Part shown: positions 1 through 7,882 of the stretch, piece by piece
Numbering within the stretch: position 1 is the first letter of the stretch
How the letters are laid out: each line of letters opens with the position of its first letter
Assembly: GCA_964473245.1 (NCBI GenBank)
Contig: CAYYOL010000011.1
Location: 1 to 54,453, forward strand
Reading direction: 5' to 3'
Source: CAYZJV01 sp964473245
GTDB taxonomy: Bacteria > Spirochaetota > Spirochaetia > Sphaerochaetales > Sphaerochaetaceae
DNA: 54,453 nt
The notes under the pieces: generated by a model
Seen by the model: only the letters and a program-made list of their open reading frames with translations
The model's database searches: none
Told to the model about the DNA's origin: nothing
Made by a program: the position numbers and the translations under genes

Positions 1-334
1 TCTTTTCGTATACAAGTCGTGCCCAGATAAGATCTTTCGTCTCTTTTTCCCAGACAATCTGGGTTCTTACCCTTTCAGTGGAGTTATGACAACCATAGAA
101 AGGGAGTACATTGCTTAATGGGTTTCGATGATTATCGCAAAAAATGATATTAATCCTACGCTCCTGCAACTGAGCGACCAACATTGCAGTAAGCGATACG
201 GCTGTGGATTCGATCAACAGTGTATGAATCTCACTTAAGTGAATCCTCAATATTTCCGTATCTCTTACCACGAGATAGTTCATCTTGTACTCCAATTTGG
301 CCCGCTTCGAAACGACCACAACCCGCCAACTCAT
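1..334 (-). CDS. cas1: Cas1 integrase, N-terminal part (cut by window edge)
   Basis: This is the N-terminal 111 residues of Cas1, the integrase subunit of the Cas1-Cas2 spacer-acquisition complex. Read on the minus strand it begins MSWRVVVVSKRAKLEYK and continues with IHLSEIHTLLIEST and NIIFCDNHRNPLS, then LPFYGCHNS. This is the beta-rich N-terminal domain pattern of type II-A Cas1, closely similar in layout to Streptococcus pyogenes Cas1. The catalytic Glu/His/Asp residues lie in the C-terminal helical domain outside the window. The ATG overlaps the cas9 stop in an ATGA junction, so the two are translationally coupled. cas2 and csn2, and probably the array, are expected to the left. Confidence 0.93.
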   Translation of the reverse strand, partial: MSWRVVVVSKRAKLEYKMNYLVVRDTEILRIHLSEIHTLLIESTAVSLTAMLVAQLQERRINIIFCDNHRNPLSNVLPFYGCHNSTERVRTQIVWEKETKDLIWARLVYEK

Positions 335-3300
335 AGATCATACATCCTCACAGATTTTGAGAAAATTCCGGTCGGGGAGCGGTGTATGAGTTGAGCATCT
401 CTGTCCTTGATTGAAGATTGAAATTTTACAATTCCAGCACTTCCACCACCCCCAATCACCTTCAGGTCAGCACTCTCAGGAGTACAGGTAAATAGATTCA
501 GAATCTGCACGAGAACTTCACACTGAGTCTTAATATTGAGTGTAGTGAAAAGCGATTGCTTAGTAGTAAGCAGCTTTGCTTGGTTTGCAGGACGATTTCT
601 AAATATCGAGTCCCGCTCCTTGGCAAGTAACAAATCGTAGAGTGCAAGATTCGCCTCTCTAGTGATCTCTAGATCCTCTGCAAGAATCTCGGCATTCTCC
701 AACACCTCCGAAGCTTTCACCTTTTTCAGCAGAGATAGATACTTTTCAACCTGAGAGAAATAGTCGTAATACTGCTCGCTCAGAACCAACTGTACTTCGT
801 TATTTGCTACAACCCGAGATCCAGTAATTCCACTCAGACTCATGAAGAAATTCTGTACACACACCATCTCATGCAGGAGAATTCTCTCAAGCACAAGGTT
901 CGGACTATCATAGTGCAAATGTTCAGTACAATGCCCAACCAATTTTGTAGAATCCAACTTGAACTGCTGAGCATACTGGATTGGTATCGGAACTAGACTT
1001 CTCACAGGTTTTTTCTTGACGATGTGTTCAACAAGAGCGAAATACGCTGTCGAAGCTGCATTATAACCACCATATTTGGTTGTTTCATAAAGTTTTGGAT
1101 CAGATCCCTTCAATGGAATCAGATTCTGCTTCTTTCTCAGCGGCTGCAGTTTGAACAAAGCCCCCGATGCCTCCACCGACTGTCTGGTTATCAACACCTG
1201 ATGGTTTCGCAAAGTTTCCCTGATCGTGAGAATGGTTCCTGTCTCTCGTTTCTCCCGCTTTTTCCTTCCCCTGTTACGCCAATACTCCTCATCTGCAATC
1301 CACGCAATCTTCCCGTTTCGTTCAACATTTTTCGTAAAGAGATTACTTGCGTTGTAGTTCTGATTAGTACGTCTGAGCTCCTTGATGAACACTCGAGGAT
1401 CATCTGTGAATCTGGTGTGGTAGGTATTACCCACCACAATATTCAAGTACGCATCATGAGCATGATGATGATCATTTACCAACCTTGATTTCTTTATCTC
1501 GAAGTCGGTTCTGAAGTTGGAAACATTTCGTGCCTTGACATAGATAATTTCCGTATCATCGTCCTGAAACAGGTTCTTCAAGATAGTCGAGACTACCTTT
1601 GTACTTTGCCTTGTCTCCACAAGTTGCCTATTGATGAATGCAAAGAGCTCGTCATCGCTCAATGAAGTCGTTCGAGTTAGACGCTTGAACTTCTCTGCAG
1701 AAATCAACTCTCTCGTTAGGAGCATCTTCCAGAATCCGTGCATCTTCTCCTGCCATATTGGATTGATGGGATAGTCCCCTCCCTTATTCCCGTTACATGT
1801 CTTGTGTGAAAGTACCCTGTTGTTCAAAGAGTCGTCCTTGATGAGCGATTGTGGATAGATATGGTCAATATCGTAGAGTTGAGGATTGTGCATTTGCTCA
1901 ATCTCGATCCTTCCACCACAATATGGGCATCGTCCCATTTGTGTGTAATAGAAATAGAGCCTATCATTTCTCAACTCAGCATCGGTCTTCTCTTCAAGCG
2001 TCTCAAGAAGAGCCTTGTTGAATCCGATATCGTTCTTGCAATTCTCGTACAGTTTCACAAGAGTCTGTTTTCTGCTGGTGGTTCGAACCTTTTCTCCTCT
2101 CTCTCGCGCCATCTCGACAAATACCCTTCGAGGTGCTTTCCCCATCACCTTCCTTAACTCACGAACTATCAGCAACGTTTGCCAAATTTGACGCTTCACT
2201 GGAGGAGAAACAGCCAGCGGCTTCACAAGGGTGTCATACGAAAAACTCGTTTGAAGCAGCTTCTCATTATTGATCCTTTGAGTCTCATCGAGAAAGTCGA
2301 ATTCACTGCTGAGAAGCTTCATCAGATTATTGTTAGTCTCCCACATCATCTGAATAATCGACCTGACCTCACCTGTTGCCGGAATCTCGTGATAGACCTC
2401 CTCCAAGAAAACGCGGGATAATCGCCCCCATCCTTTGTAACTCCTGATAATTTGAACGATGTCCGAAATCTGCTCTTCAGATAACTTCCGCCCCAACTCC
2501 TCCGTGATCTTCTCTCTTAATATCGATGTGTCATCTACATAGAATGCTTTCCATTCAATGATCTGCTCCACCTCCTCCACCGTGAGAATTTTTTCATTGA
2601 GGTAGTGGCTAAAATCAATGTGACTCTTCAAGGAGTTTGTAAAACCCTGATCGATACCCTCGATGAGAACTTCATCTCCTCTATTGATGATATTGTTCGT
2701 GAGCAGAAATTTTTTGAGCATCTTTTCCGCTATCTTCTTTTTTCCGGATTCGAGGAACAGCTCTGTATACAAGCGTTGTTTAAGTTCTACGGTGACAGGC
2801 TCTCCGTTTACCTTCAGGTTATTCAACTCATTCAAGACCATGAACCGGTTATAGAGTAGCGAATATTTCGGTAGTACTTTCTGGTCAAATAGATACGTAC
2901 AGGCATTTGTCATCCGAGAGATGAACTTCTCCGCAGATGCATTTTTATCAACTACGTCTTCCCAGTTCCATGGAAGAATTGGTGCTTGCTCTTTCCCCTG
3001 TTGTCTCACCATCCAACAGAAACCTTCCTTTCCTTCATCCCTCAAATGCGCGGTGTTCAAAGGGCCCACGTAGTATGGGATACGAAATGTCATCATACCC
3101 ATGATCTTATCGATGGCAGAGTAACCATCAGCATCTGGAACAGAGAGGAATGGATAATAGCGTTTTGCATGTGCGAGAATTACCTCAAGCTCTTTCTTGT
3201 GAAGTTGATGAGGAATGACTCTGTTATCACGAACTCGTTGCTTCGGAAGCGCGCTCCGAACCTCCAGTTTCCCAAGCATCTCGACTAAGAGATCATCCTC

Positions 3301-4530
3301 GTTGTTTTTGAACGGCTTCAACAGACCTTCAAAGTACTTATTCACATCATCTTGAGAACACTTGCTCTTGTGAATGACCTGTACTTTCACTCCAGACTTA
3401 TTTCCTGTGCCCACATAATGGGCGTAGTTATTGCTCTCAGCTGGGTCTTTGAAAGCCGCTATGAAAGATTCGGCCACATAGGCCTTTACCAATCGCTTCA
3501 GTTTTTTCAAATCCTCCTTATGCTCAGCATAGGAGATGGTCTTAGCATCACTGATATATGCTTCACCGTGTAGGATATCCGATAGCAGTGCCCAACTTCG
3601 AAGACCTTCTATCGCCTCTATCAGAGCAAACTCCTCTGGTTCTAGGAGCACCTCTATGGCATCCTTACTCTCTTCATATCCTTCGGTGTCGAACTCGATC
3701 TTGTTGTTCTCATGATCCTGATATGCCTCTTCACTGAACAGAGCCGAGAGCATGAATGGAGTTCCAGCAAGAGCCTTGATGAGTTCAGTTGCCTGACGCT
3801 TTGGATTCTCCTCAACCTGATCGCCTGTTATGCGTGTGAGCGTGCTTATCTCAGTCAACTTGCTCTTCCGTTCAGATTTTCTTCGCATCTTGAGTATCAT
3901 GCCAAGGTCCTCAGGAGGACATGAGAACTCAAGTGTACAACCAAGCGCTGCGGAAGTCTCTCTCTGCAAACTATCCACGAGTGCGTAGAGGGAGGATGTA
4001 GTGTCTAGAGTCTCCCCTGGAATGAGGAAGTGCCCTCTATTTTTCAAAATGCTGTGGATTGCAAGATAGAGCATTCGGATATCGGGCTTCTCATCGGGGT
4101 GGTGCAATAAGTGACTTCTCAGATGAAAAATCGTAGGGAATTTCTTATGATAGTCAGAATCCTTGAAGGAGTCGTCATCGAACAGGGTAGAGATAAAGCT
4201 TCCAGACCTATCGTCTGCATGATACAGACTCTCTCTCAGGCGTGTGAAGAATTGAGGATCGACCTCGGCTATGCTTCTATCGAAAATCTCTCTCAGAATG
4301 CGGAGTCTCTGCAGTTTACGTTGGTGCCGTCGACGAGCCGATCTGTGAAGCCGTCTCTCCTCTGCCGTATTGGCTGTATCGAAGAGTCGAACTCCCCAGA
4401 GGTTTTTTCTATGTTTCTTGACAAGTTCATATGAAGGGTCGGTGACCGCCCACCCCACCGATGCTGTACCGATATCAAGTCCAATATAGTAATCGGAAGC
4501 TCCTTTTGTTCCATGGCCTGTTATTTCCAT
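331..4530 (-). CDS. cas9: Cas9, type II-A CRISPR RNA-guided endonuclease
   Basis: Complete 1399-aa Cas9, the crRNA:tracrRNA-guided double-strand DNA nuclease. RuvC-I is IGLDIGTASVGWA with catalytic D19. The Arg-rich bridge helix is at about 58-82. RuvC-II is VFVEMARE with E806. The HNH motif is DIDHIYPQ with catalytic H890 and N913. RuvC-III is HHHAHDAYLN with H1023 and D1026. All nuclease residues are therefore intact. The length fits large II-A Cas9s such as that of Treponema denticola (about 1395 aa). The start has Shine-Dalgarno GGAG 8 nt upstream. About 13 residues precede the usual YYIGLDIG start. The HNH carries an extra CPYC pair (C868, C871) plus C912. The PAM cannot be read from sequence. 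The gene looks AT-richer than its neighbours, consistent with transfer. Confidence 0.98.
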   Translation of the reverse strand: MEITGHGTKGASDYYIGLDIGTASVGWAVTDPSYELVKKHRKNLWGVRLFDTANTAEERRLHRSARRRHQRKLQRLRILREIFDRSIAEVDPQFFTRLRESLYHADDRSGSFISTLFDDDSFKDSDYHKKFPTIFHLRSHLLHHPDEKPDIRMLYLAIHSILKNRGHFLIPGETLDTTSSLYALVDSLQRETSAALGCTLEFSCPPEDLGMILKMRRKSERKSKLTEISTLTRITGDQVEENPKRQATELIKALAGTPFMLSALFSEEAYQDHENNKIEFDTEGYEESKDAIEVLLEPEEFALIEAIEGLRSWALLSDILHGEAYISDAKTISYAEHKEDLKKLKRLVKAYVAESFIAAFKDPAESNNYAHYVGTGNKSGVKVQVIHKSKCSQDDVNKYFEGLLKPFKNNEDDLLVEMLGKLEVRSALPKQRVRDNRVIPHQLHKKELEVILAHAKRYYPFLSVPDADGYSAIDKIMGMMTFRIPYYVGPLNTAHLRDEGKEGFCWMVRQQGKEQAPILPWNWEDVVDKNASAEKFISRMTNACTYLFDQKVLPKYSLLYNRFMVLNELNNLKVNGEPVTVELKQRLYTELFLESGKKKIAEKMLKKFLLTNNIINRGDEVLIEGIDQGFTNSLKSHIDFSHYLNEKILTVEEVEQIIEWKAFYVDDTSILREKITEELGRKLSEEQISDIVQIIRSYKGWGRLSRVFLEEVYHEIPATGEVRSIIQMMWETNNNLMKLLSSEFDFLDETQRINNEKLLQTSFSYDTLVKPLAVSPPVKRQIWQTLLIVRELRKVMGKAPRRVFVEMARERGEKVRTTSRKQTLVKLYENCKNDIGFNKALLETLEEKTDAELRNDRLYFYYTQMGRCPYCGGRIEIEQMHNPQLYDIDHIYPQSLIKDDSLNNRVLSHKTCNGNKGGDYPINPIWQEKMHGFWKMLLTRELISAEKFKRLTRTTSLSDDELFAFINRQLVETRQSTKVVSTILKNLFQDDDTEIIYVKARNVSNFRTDFEIKKSRLVNDHHHAHDAYLNIVVGNTYHTRFTDDPRVFIKELRRTNQNYNASNLFTKNVERNGKIAWIADEEYWRNRGRKKREKRETGTILTIRETLRNHQVLITRQSVEASGALFKLQPLRKKQNLIPLKGSDPKLYETTKYGGYNAASTAYFALVEHIVKKKPVRSLVPIPIQYAQQFKLDSTKLVGHCTEHLHYDSPNLVLERILLHEMVCVQNFFMSLSGITGSRVVANNEVQLVLSEQYYDYFSQVEKYLSLLKKVKASEVLENAEILAEDLEITREANLALYDLLLAKERDSIFRNRPANQAKLLTTKQSLFTTLNIKTQCEVLVQILNLFTCTPESADLKVIGGGGSAGIVKFQSSIKDRDAQLIHRSPTGIFSKSVRMYDL

Positions 4531-4531
4531 C

Positions 4532-4560
4532 TTGACTTCTCCTTTTCACCGGTGTAGATT
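4532..4560 (+). promoter_or_regulatory. predicted sigma-70 promoter of tracrRNA
   Basis: TTGACT at 4532-4537, a 17-bp spacer and TAGATT at 4555-4560 point away from cas9, with a start expected near 4567. The -35 box begins two bases from the cas9 ATG, and the cas9 Shine-Dalgarno (complement of 4539-4542) lies inside the spacer. The promoter is therefore embedded in the cas9 leader. An imperfect inverted repeat, GGTGTAGA at 4551-4558 against TCTACAACACC at 4562-4572, spans the -10 box and could be an operator. Confidence 0.65.
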
Positions 4561-4566
4561 GTCTAC

Positions 4567-4660
4567 AACACCTAGTGTTCAAATAAAAATTTATTCAAAC
4601 CGTCCTTCGGGACCGCGCACAGTGCGCACAGGGAGCTTACCGAGAGGTAAGCTTCATTGT
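4567..4660 (+). ncRNA. predicted tracrRNA, divergent from cas9
   Basis: Not derived from a database match but from order and structure. A 5' anti-repeat (AACACCTAGTGTTCAAAT, 4567-4584) begins at the predicted start site. Next come a small AT hairpin (AATAA 4582-4586 with TTATT 4591-4595), GTCC-TTCG-GGAC (4602-4613), GCGCA-CAG-TGCGC (4615-4627) and AGCTTACC-GAGA-GGTAAGCT (4634-4653). The TTCAAATAAAAATTTATTC core resembles tracrRNAs that pair with GTTTGAG-type II-A repeats. The crRNA repeat predicted from it starts near GTTTGA and contains CTAGGTGTTGT. The 3' end is uncertain: a weaker hairpin at 4670-4690 followed by GTTG could be the true terminator. The anti-repeat can also fold on itself (AACAC/GTGTT). 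Confidence 0.75.
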
Positions 4661-4806
4661 TTATGTAGGAAGAAGTGTAGCACTCTTCTTGTTGCCACAC
4701 CACAAACTCCCTTATTCGAGAACCTATGGTTAACTCTGGATAACTTTAGAGCTGTTTCCATAATACGAAGAGTAAGGTTCGCTACGTCTGTCGACTAAGC
4801 ACAGAT

Positions 4807-4832
4807 AAGCCCCCATATTTCAGGGGGCTTTC
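4807..4832 (-). terminator. terminator downstream of sodA, possibly bidirectional
   Basis: GCCCCC (4809-4814) pairs with GGGGGC (4823-4828) around an 8-nt loop. The position 20 bp beyond the sodA stop suggests a sodA terminator. The T tract is slightly better on the plus strand (CTTTCT), so it may also stop plus-strand RNA coming from the tracrRNA side. The 4691-4806 stretch holds no recognisable gene; it contains one further small stem (TCTGT/ACAGA, 4787-4805). Confidence 0.6.
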
Positions 4833-4852
4833 TAGGAGTATGAAACTAGGTG

Positions 4853-5473
4853 TCATGCGATAGCGTTCTGGTAGTTCTCCTCTACCTTGGACCAGTCAAG
4901 CACATGCCAGATGGCTTGTAGATAATCGGCTCTGAGGTTCTTGTACTTCAGATAATAGGCATGTTCCCAGACATCTATACCGAGAATGGGAGTCCCTACT
5001 TCAGCATCCATGAGCGGAGTGTCCTGATTAGGGGTGTTCACCACACTGAGCGATCCATCCTTGCGCGCCACCAGGAAAGCCCATCCGGAACCGAATCGTC
5101 CTGCAGCCTGAGTCTGCAGTTCTGTTTTCAGAGCATCCAGAGTGCCAAAATCTGCTTTGATACGATCGGCTAGCTTTCCACCCGGCTCCAACTTCGGCTT
5201 CGCACTCAGCGTGCTGAAATAGAGGTTATGGTTGCTGTACCCTCCTCCATTGTTTCGAATAGTGGTACGCAGCTTCTCATCTCCAATGGAGTCGAGATTC
5301 TTGAGAATATCCTCAATGGAGCGATCTTTCAGACTCGCATCTTGCTCAATTGCCGCATTGAGATTCTTGGTATATCCAGCATGGTGTTTCGTATAGTGAG
5401 TCACCATGGTAAGCTCGTCGATATGGGGCTCTAAGGCTCCGAAATCATAGGAAAGTTCTACCTGAGTAAACAT
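4853..5473 (-). CDS. sodA: Superoxide dismutase (Fe/Mn family)
   Basis: A 206-aa cytoplasmic superoxide dismutase that dismutates superoxide to peroxide and O2. It has the HHAGYTKNLN helix with metal-ligand His residues, the GSGWAFLV segment and the signature DVWEHAYYLKYKN with the Asp and His metal ligands. The length is typical. Metal preference (Fe or Mn) is not safely read from sequence. The start chosen is the ATG at 5473, because GGGAGG lies 5 nt upstream; a longer frame beginning 21 bases earlier would place that Shine-Dalgarno inside the gene. Monocistronic, with its own promoter and terminator. Together with Tpx and Bcp in this window it fits an oxygen-exposed or aerotolerant lifestyle. 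Confidence 0.97.
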   Translation of the reverse strand: MFTQVELSYDFGALEPHIDELTMVTHYTKHHAGYTKNLNAAIEQDASLKDRSIEDILKNLDSIGDEKLRTTIRNNGGGYSNHNLYFSTLSAKPKLEPGGKLADRIKADFGTLDALKTELQTQAAGRFGSGWAFLVARKDGSLSVVNTPNQDTPLMDAEVGTPILGIDVWEHAYYLKYKNLRADYLQAIWHVLDWSKVEENYQNAIA

Positions 5474-5503
5474 GAAATACCTCCCGTATAACATAAATCT
5501 TTA

Positions 5504-5558
5504 ACCTAGACAAACACTAGGTATTACAGAATATACGTATACTCTCCCCATTAGTCAA
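5504..5558 (-). promoter_or_regulatory. sodA promoter with 5'-terminal hairpin
   Basis: On the minus strand TTGACT (5553-5558), a 17-bp spacer and TATATT (5530-5535) form a strong promoter with a start near 5523. The transcript would begin directly with the inverted repeat ACCTAG-N7-CTAGGT (5504-5522). That repeat could be a 5'-end stabilising hairpin or an operator. Confidence 0.65.
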
Positions 5559-5664
5559 ATGAAAATATAATGGTAACCTTACAACACATGCTCTTCAGGT
5601 AGTTGCTAGTAAACGCCCTGATCGTTTCATGATCAAACGTTGCATCTGAGCGCATCACTTCCGA

Positions 5665-5692
5665 TTGAATTCCTTGTGACCTATGATATAAT
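5665..5692 (+). promoter_or_regulatory. promoter giving a leaderless mRNA
   Basis: TTGAAT (5665-5670), a 16-bp spacer and a perfect TATAAT (5687-5692) preceded by TGA (extended -10). The ATG at 5701 is 8 nt beyond the -10, so transcription should start at or within two bases of the start codon. Confidence 0.7.
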
Positions 5693-5700
5693 CTCCAGTC

Positions 5701-6168
5701 ATGGAAGGTGTAAAACATCAGCTATATGATCGTTTCCCTCCGTCTGAAAGCTGCTCCTGTGATATCTGCAGAGCCTACTGTGAACGACCTGGTTGGCCAT
5801 TGGTCGAAGAGGCACGTCTGGCAATACAAGCCGGCCTCTTTCGACGATACATGCTTGAGTTCGCCCCCGATCTCTCATTCGGTATTCTGGCACCCGCATT
5901 TCGAGGCAACGAAGCCCAATTTGCCATTCAACGCTTTGCGCATGCGGGTTGCACATTCCTCACCGAGGAGGGGTGTACCATCTTCGATACACCCTATCGC
6001 CCGCTGGAATGCCGCTTCTGTCATCATGATCGAAAGGGGAAAGGCCTTGCTTGCCATCTTGCCCTAGCAAAAGACTGGAACACATCGAAAGAGAAACGAA
6101 CCGTCAGTCGGTGGTTGGAGATGATCGGACTGCGCTATCCCGAAAACTATCCGAGAGTGAGAACTTGA
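5701..6168 (+). CDS. YkgJ-like Cys-cluster protein
   Basis: A 155-aa cytoplasmic protein with an N-terminal CSCDICRAYC cluster. A second group, CTFLTEEGCTIFDT followed by RPLECRFCHH, matches the layout of the YkgJ/CxxCxxCC family, which is thought to bind zinc or an iron-sulfur centre. No enzyme activity is established for the family. There is no Shine-Dalgarno; the start is the ATG immediately after an extended -10 promoter, so the mRNA is probably leaderless. An ATG at 5726 in another frame was rejected because its product lacks the Cys pattern. The gene is convergent with nhaC, 53 bp apart, with no clear terminator. Confidence 0.8.
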   Translation: MEGVKHQLYDRFPPSESCSCDICRAYCERPGWPLVEEARLAIQAGLFRRYMLEFAPDLSFGILAPAFRGNEAQFAIQRFAHAGCTFLTEEGCTIFDTPYRPLECRFCHHDRKGKGLACHLALAKDWNTSKEKRTVSRWLEMIGLRYPENYPRVRT

Positions 6169-6221
6169 GCGTGCAAAACGGAGCATATACTCCAACGGTA
6201 GATCAGGTACGCTCAGTGCAC

Positions 6222-7631
6222 CTATTGCTGATCCTCTGGTTCCGTCTCGGTAGGAGCCACGTGATCTGTGAAGATATTCGCGTAGGCGAATATCGCTACT
6301 ATGATCGCAGTCAAGTAACACAACACCGCATAGGGAGCGTATGCACCTGTTGTAACACCGAGAGCTGAATAGACGAAAACCGCACTACTGTTCCACGGAA
6401 TCAGCGGCGCAGTGAGAGTCCCTCCTGCTTCAAGGGTCCGGGTGAGATTCTTCAATTTCAGATTATGGCCGCGATAACTCTCCTCGTACATCTGCCCAGG
6501 AAGGATAACGGCCAGATACTGATTTGCACTGAATACATTGACGATAAGTGAGGTCATGAGCACAGTCACTGTCAGGTTTCCCACAGACCCCACGAACCGA
6601 GAGAGCTTCAGGACAATGCTGTGCAGCATACCCGTCCGATCCATGATCCCTCCGAGAGCCAGAGAGATGAGAGCTAAGGTAACGACATCGTACATGCTCT
6701 CCATCCCTCCCCGTGAGAATAGGGCATCGATCTCCTCGCTACCGGTATCGATACGGAATCCACTGTGAATAGTCTCGAACAGCACTTCCAGACTACCCCC
6801 CTGGAATATCAAGTACGCCAACCCTCCAAGTATGAGACCGGCAATGAGGCAGGGGATGGCAGGAACCTTGAGAAGAATGAGTACAATGACTGCGATCGGA
6901 GGAACGAACAACCAGATACTGAAATTGAAATGTTGCTGGATACTCTCCGAGAAGGCAGAGACATCGCTCAGCTCCCCATGACCAGAGACAATGAATCCCA
7001 TACTAGTGAAGATCGCCAGAGAGACTAGCATGGCAGGAACGGTCGTGTAGAGCATGTGTCGAATATGTTCGAAAAGATTCACTCCAAGTACGGACGAGGT
7101 AAGATTGGTGGAGTCCGACATGGGAGAGATCTTGTCTCCGAAGAAGGCTCCGGAGACGACCGCCCCCGCTGTCATGGCAACAGGAACTCCCAACCCCTCA
7201 CTCACTCCTACGGCAGCAACTCCGATGGTTCCTATAGTTGTCCAAGAGCTACCGGTGATCAGAGACATGGCACCACACAATAGAAGAATCAGGGGTAAAA
7301 ACCATCGAGCTGTGAGAAATTCAAATCCGAAAAACATCAGAGCTGGGACAATCCCACTGGCAATCCAGACGCCAATGAGCATCCCGATTATCAGAAGAAT
7401 CAACAATGCGGAGATCGTTCTGCTTATCGAATGCTTGAACCCCTCCCGGATGACCTCCCAGGAACTCCCACTCGCATAGGCACAGAGCCCTGCTGTCGTA
7501 GCACCGAGAAATAGGGCAAAATGTGGCTGCGTATCTAGTATGAAAATGGAAAACCACAGAGCAAGTCCCGTGACAAGAAGCGGAATGATAGACACGTAGA
7601 TTGATGGCATCGGAGTCTCTTTCTCGTACAT
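6222..7631 (-). CDS. nhaC: Na+/H+ antiporter, NhaC family
   Basis: A 469-aa inner-membrane protein with about a dozen hydrophobic segments. It carries the NhaC-type core GSSWTTIGTIGVAAVG followed by GAVVSGAFFGDKISPMSDSTNL, the conserved region in this family of Na+/H+ (or substrate-coupled) antiporters. It would export Na+ in exchange for protons, or run coupled uptake as in malate/lactate relatives. The start at 7631 is supported by GGGAGGAA; a frame opening 60 bases earlier has no such site. The C-terminus is short and acidic (TETEPEDQQ). It has its own strong promoter and a leader of about 120 nt. Confidence 0.9.
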   Translation of the reverse strand: MYEKETPMPSIYVSIIPLLVTGLALWFSIFILDTQPHFALFLGATTAGLCAYASGSSWEVIREGFKHSISRTISALLILLIIGMLIGVWIASGIVPALMFFGFEFLTARWFLPLILLLCGAMSLITGSSWTTIGTIGVAAVGVSEGLGVPVAMTAGAVVSGAFFGDKISPMSDSTNLTSSVLGVNLFEHIRHMLYTTVPAMLVSLAIFTSMGFIVSGHGELSDVSAFSESIQQHFNFSIWLFVPPIAVIVLILLKVPAIPCLIAGLILGGLAYLIFQGGSLEVLFETIHSGFRIDTGSEEIDALFSRGGMESMYDVVTLALISLALGGIMDRTGMLHSIVLKLSRFVGSVGNLTVTVLMTSLIVNVFSANQYLAVILPGQMYEESYRGHNLKLKNLTRTLEAGGTLTAPLIPWNSSAVFVYSALGVTTGAYAPYAVLCYLTAIIVAIFAYANIFTDHVAPTETEPEDQQ

Positions 7632-7760
7632 GAAGCGATTCCTCCCAGAGTGTTGCATGTTTGGTCCATCGCATGAAAAGCGGGATTTCAAGTATGGTAA
7701 GCATCAATGATGAAACCTGGCTGAACGGTCTCTCATGGCTTTTGGCGACTGTATTATGCA

Positions 7761-7788
7761 ACTATAACAGGATATGGGACCTTGTCAA
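7761..7788 (-). promoter_or_regulatory. nhaC promoter
   Basis: On the minus strand a perfect TTGACA (7783-7788), a 16-bp spacer and TATAGT (7761-7766) preceded by TGT (extended -10). The start is predicted near 7754, leaving a 5' leader of about 120 nt before nhaC. The leader holds a possible stem (ATGA...ACC with GGTTTCAT) but no riboswitch class I can name. Confidence 0.7.
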
Positions 7789-7835
7789 CTCGGCATGCTG
7801 GGAGGGCACTCGGTGAAAACCGGTGAACCAAATAA

Positions 7836-7875
7836 AGCCGGCATTCCCTGTTTAGAGAACAGCCGGCTTCTTTTT
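7836..7875 (-). terminator. terminator of tRNA-Leu transcript
   Basis: A long hairpin: AGCCGGC (7861-7867) pairs with GCCGGCT (7836-7842 complement) and an inner CTGTT/AACAG (7848-7852, 7858-7862) extends it. On the minus strand it is followed by TTTATTT. It lies 8 bases beyond the tRNA 3' end. Confidence 0.8.
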
Positions 7876-7882
7876 CACCACA

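Noticed and set aside
4691..4850. A tracrRNA ending in the hairpin at 4807-4832, with an anti-repeat near 4745-4775
   Set aside because: The segment has a nexus-like look, but no promoter fits and 4567-4660 matches the known TTCAAATAA-type tracrRNA layout with a promoter at the right distance.
1..4850. CRISPR array within the window
   Set aside because: No direct repeats of 30-40 bp at regular spacing are present; the array is presumably beyond cas1-cas2.
5726..6067. Alternative plus-strand gene overlapping the Cys-cluster gene
   Set aside because: It is a shadow frame without motifs; the frame from 5701 has the conserved Cys pattern and a promoter.
7054..7479. Plus-strand reading frame opposite nhaC
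   Set aside because: Its product has no family features and lies antisense to a clear membrane-protein gene.
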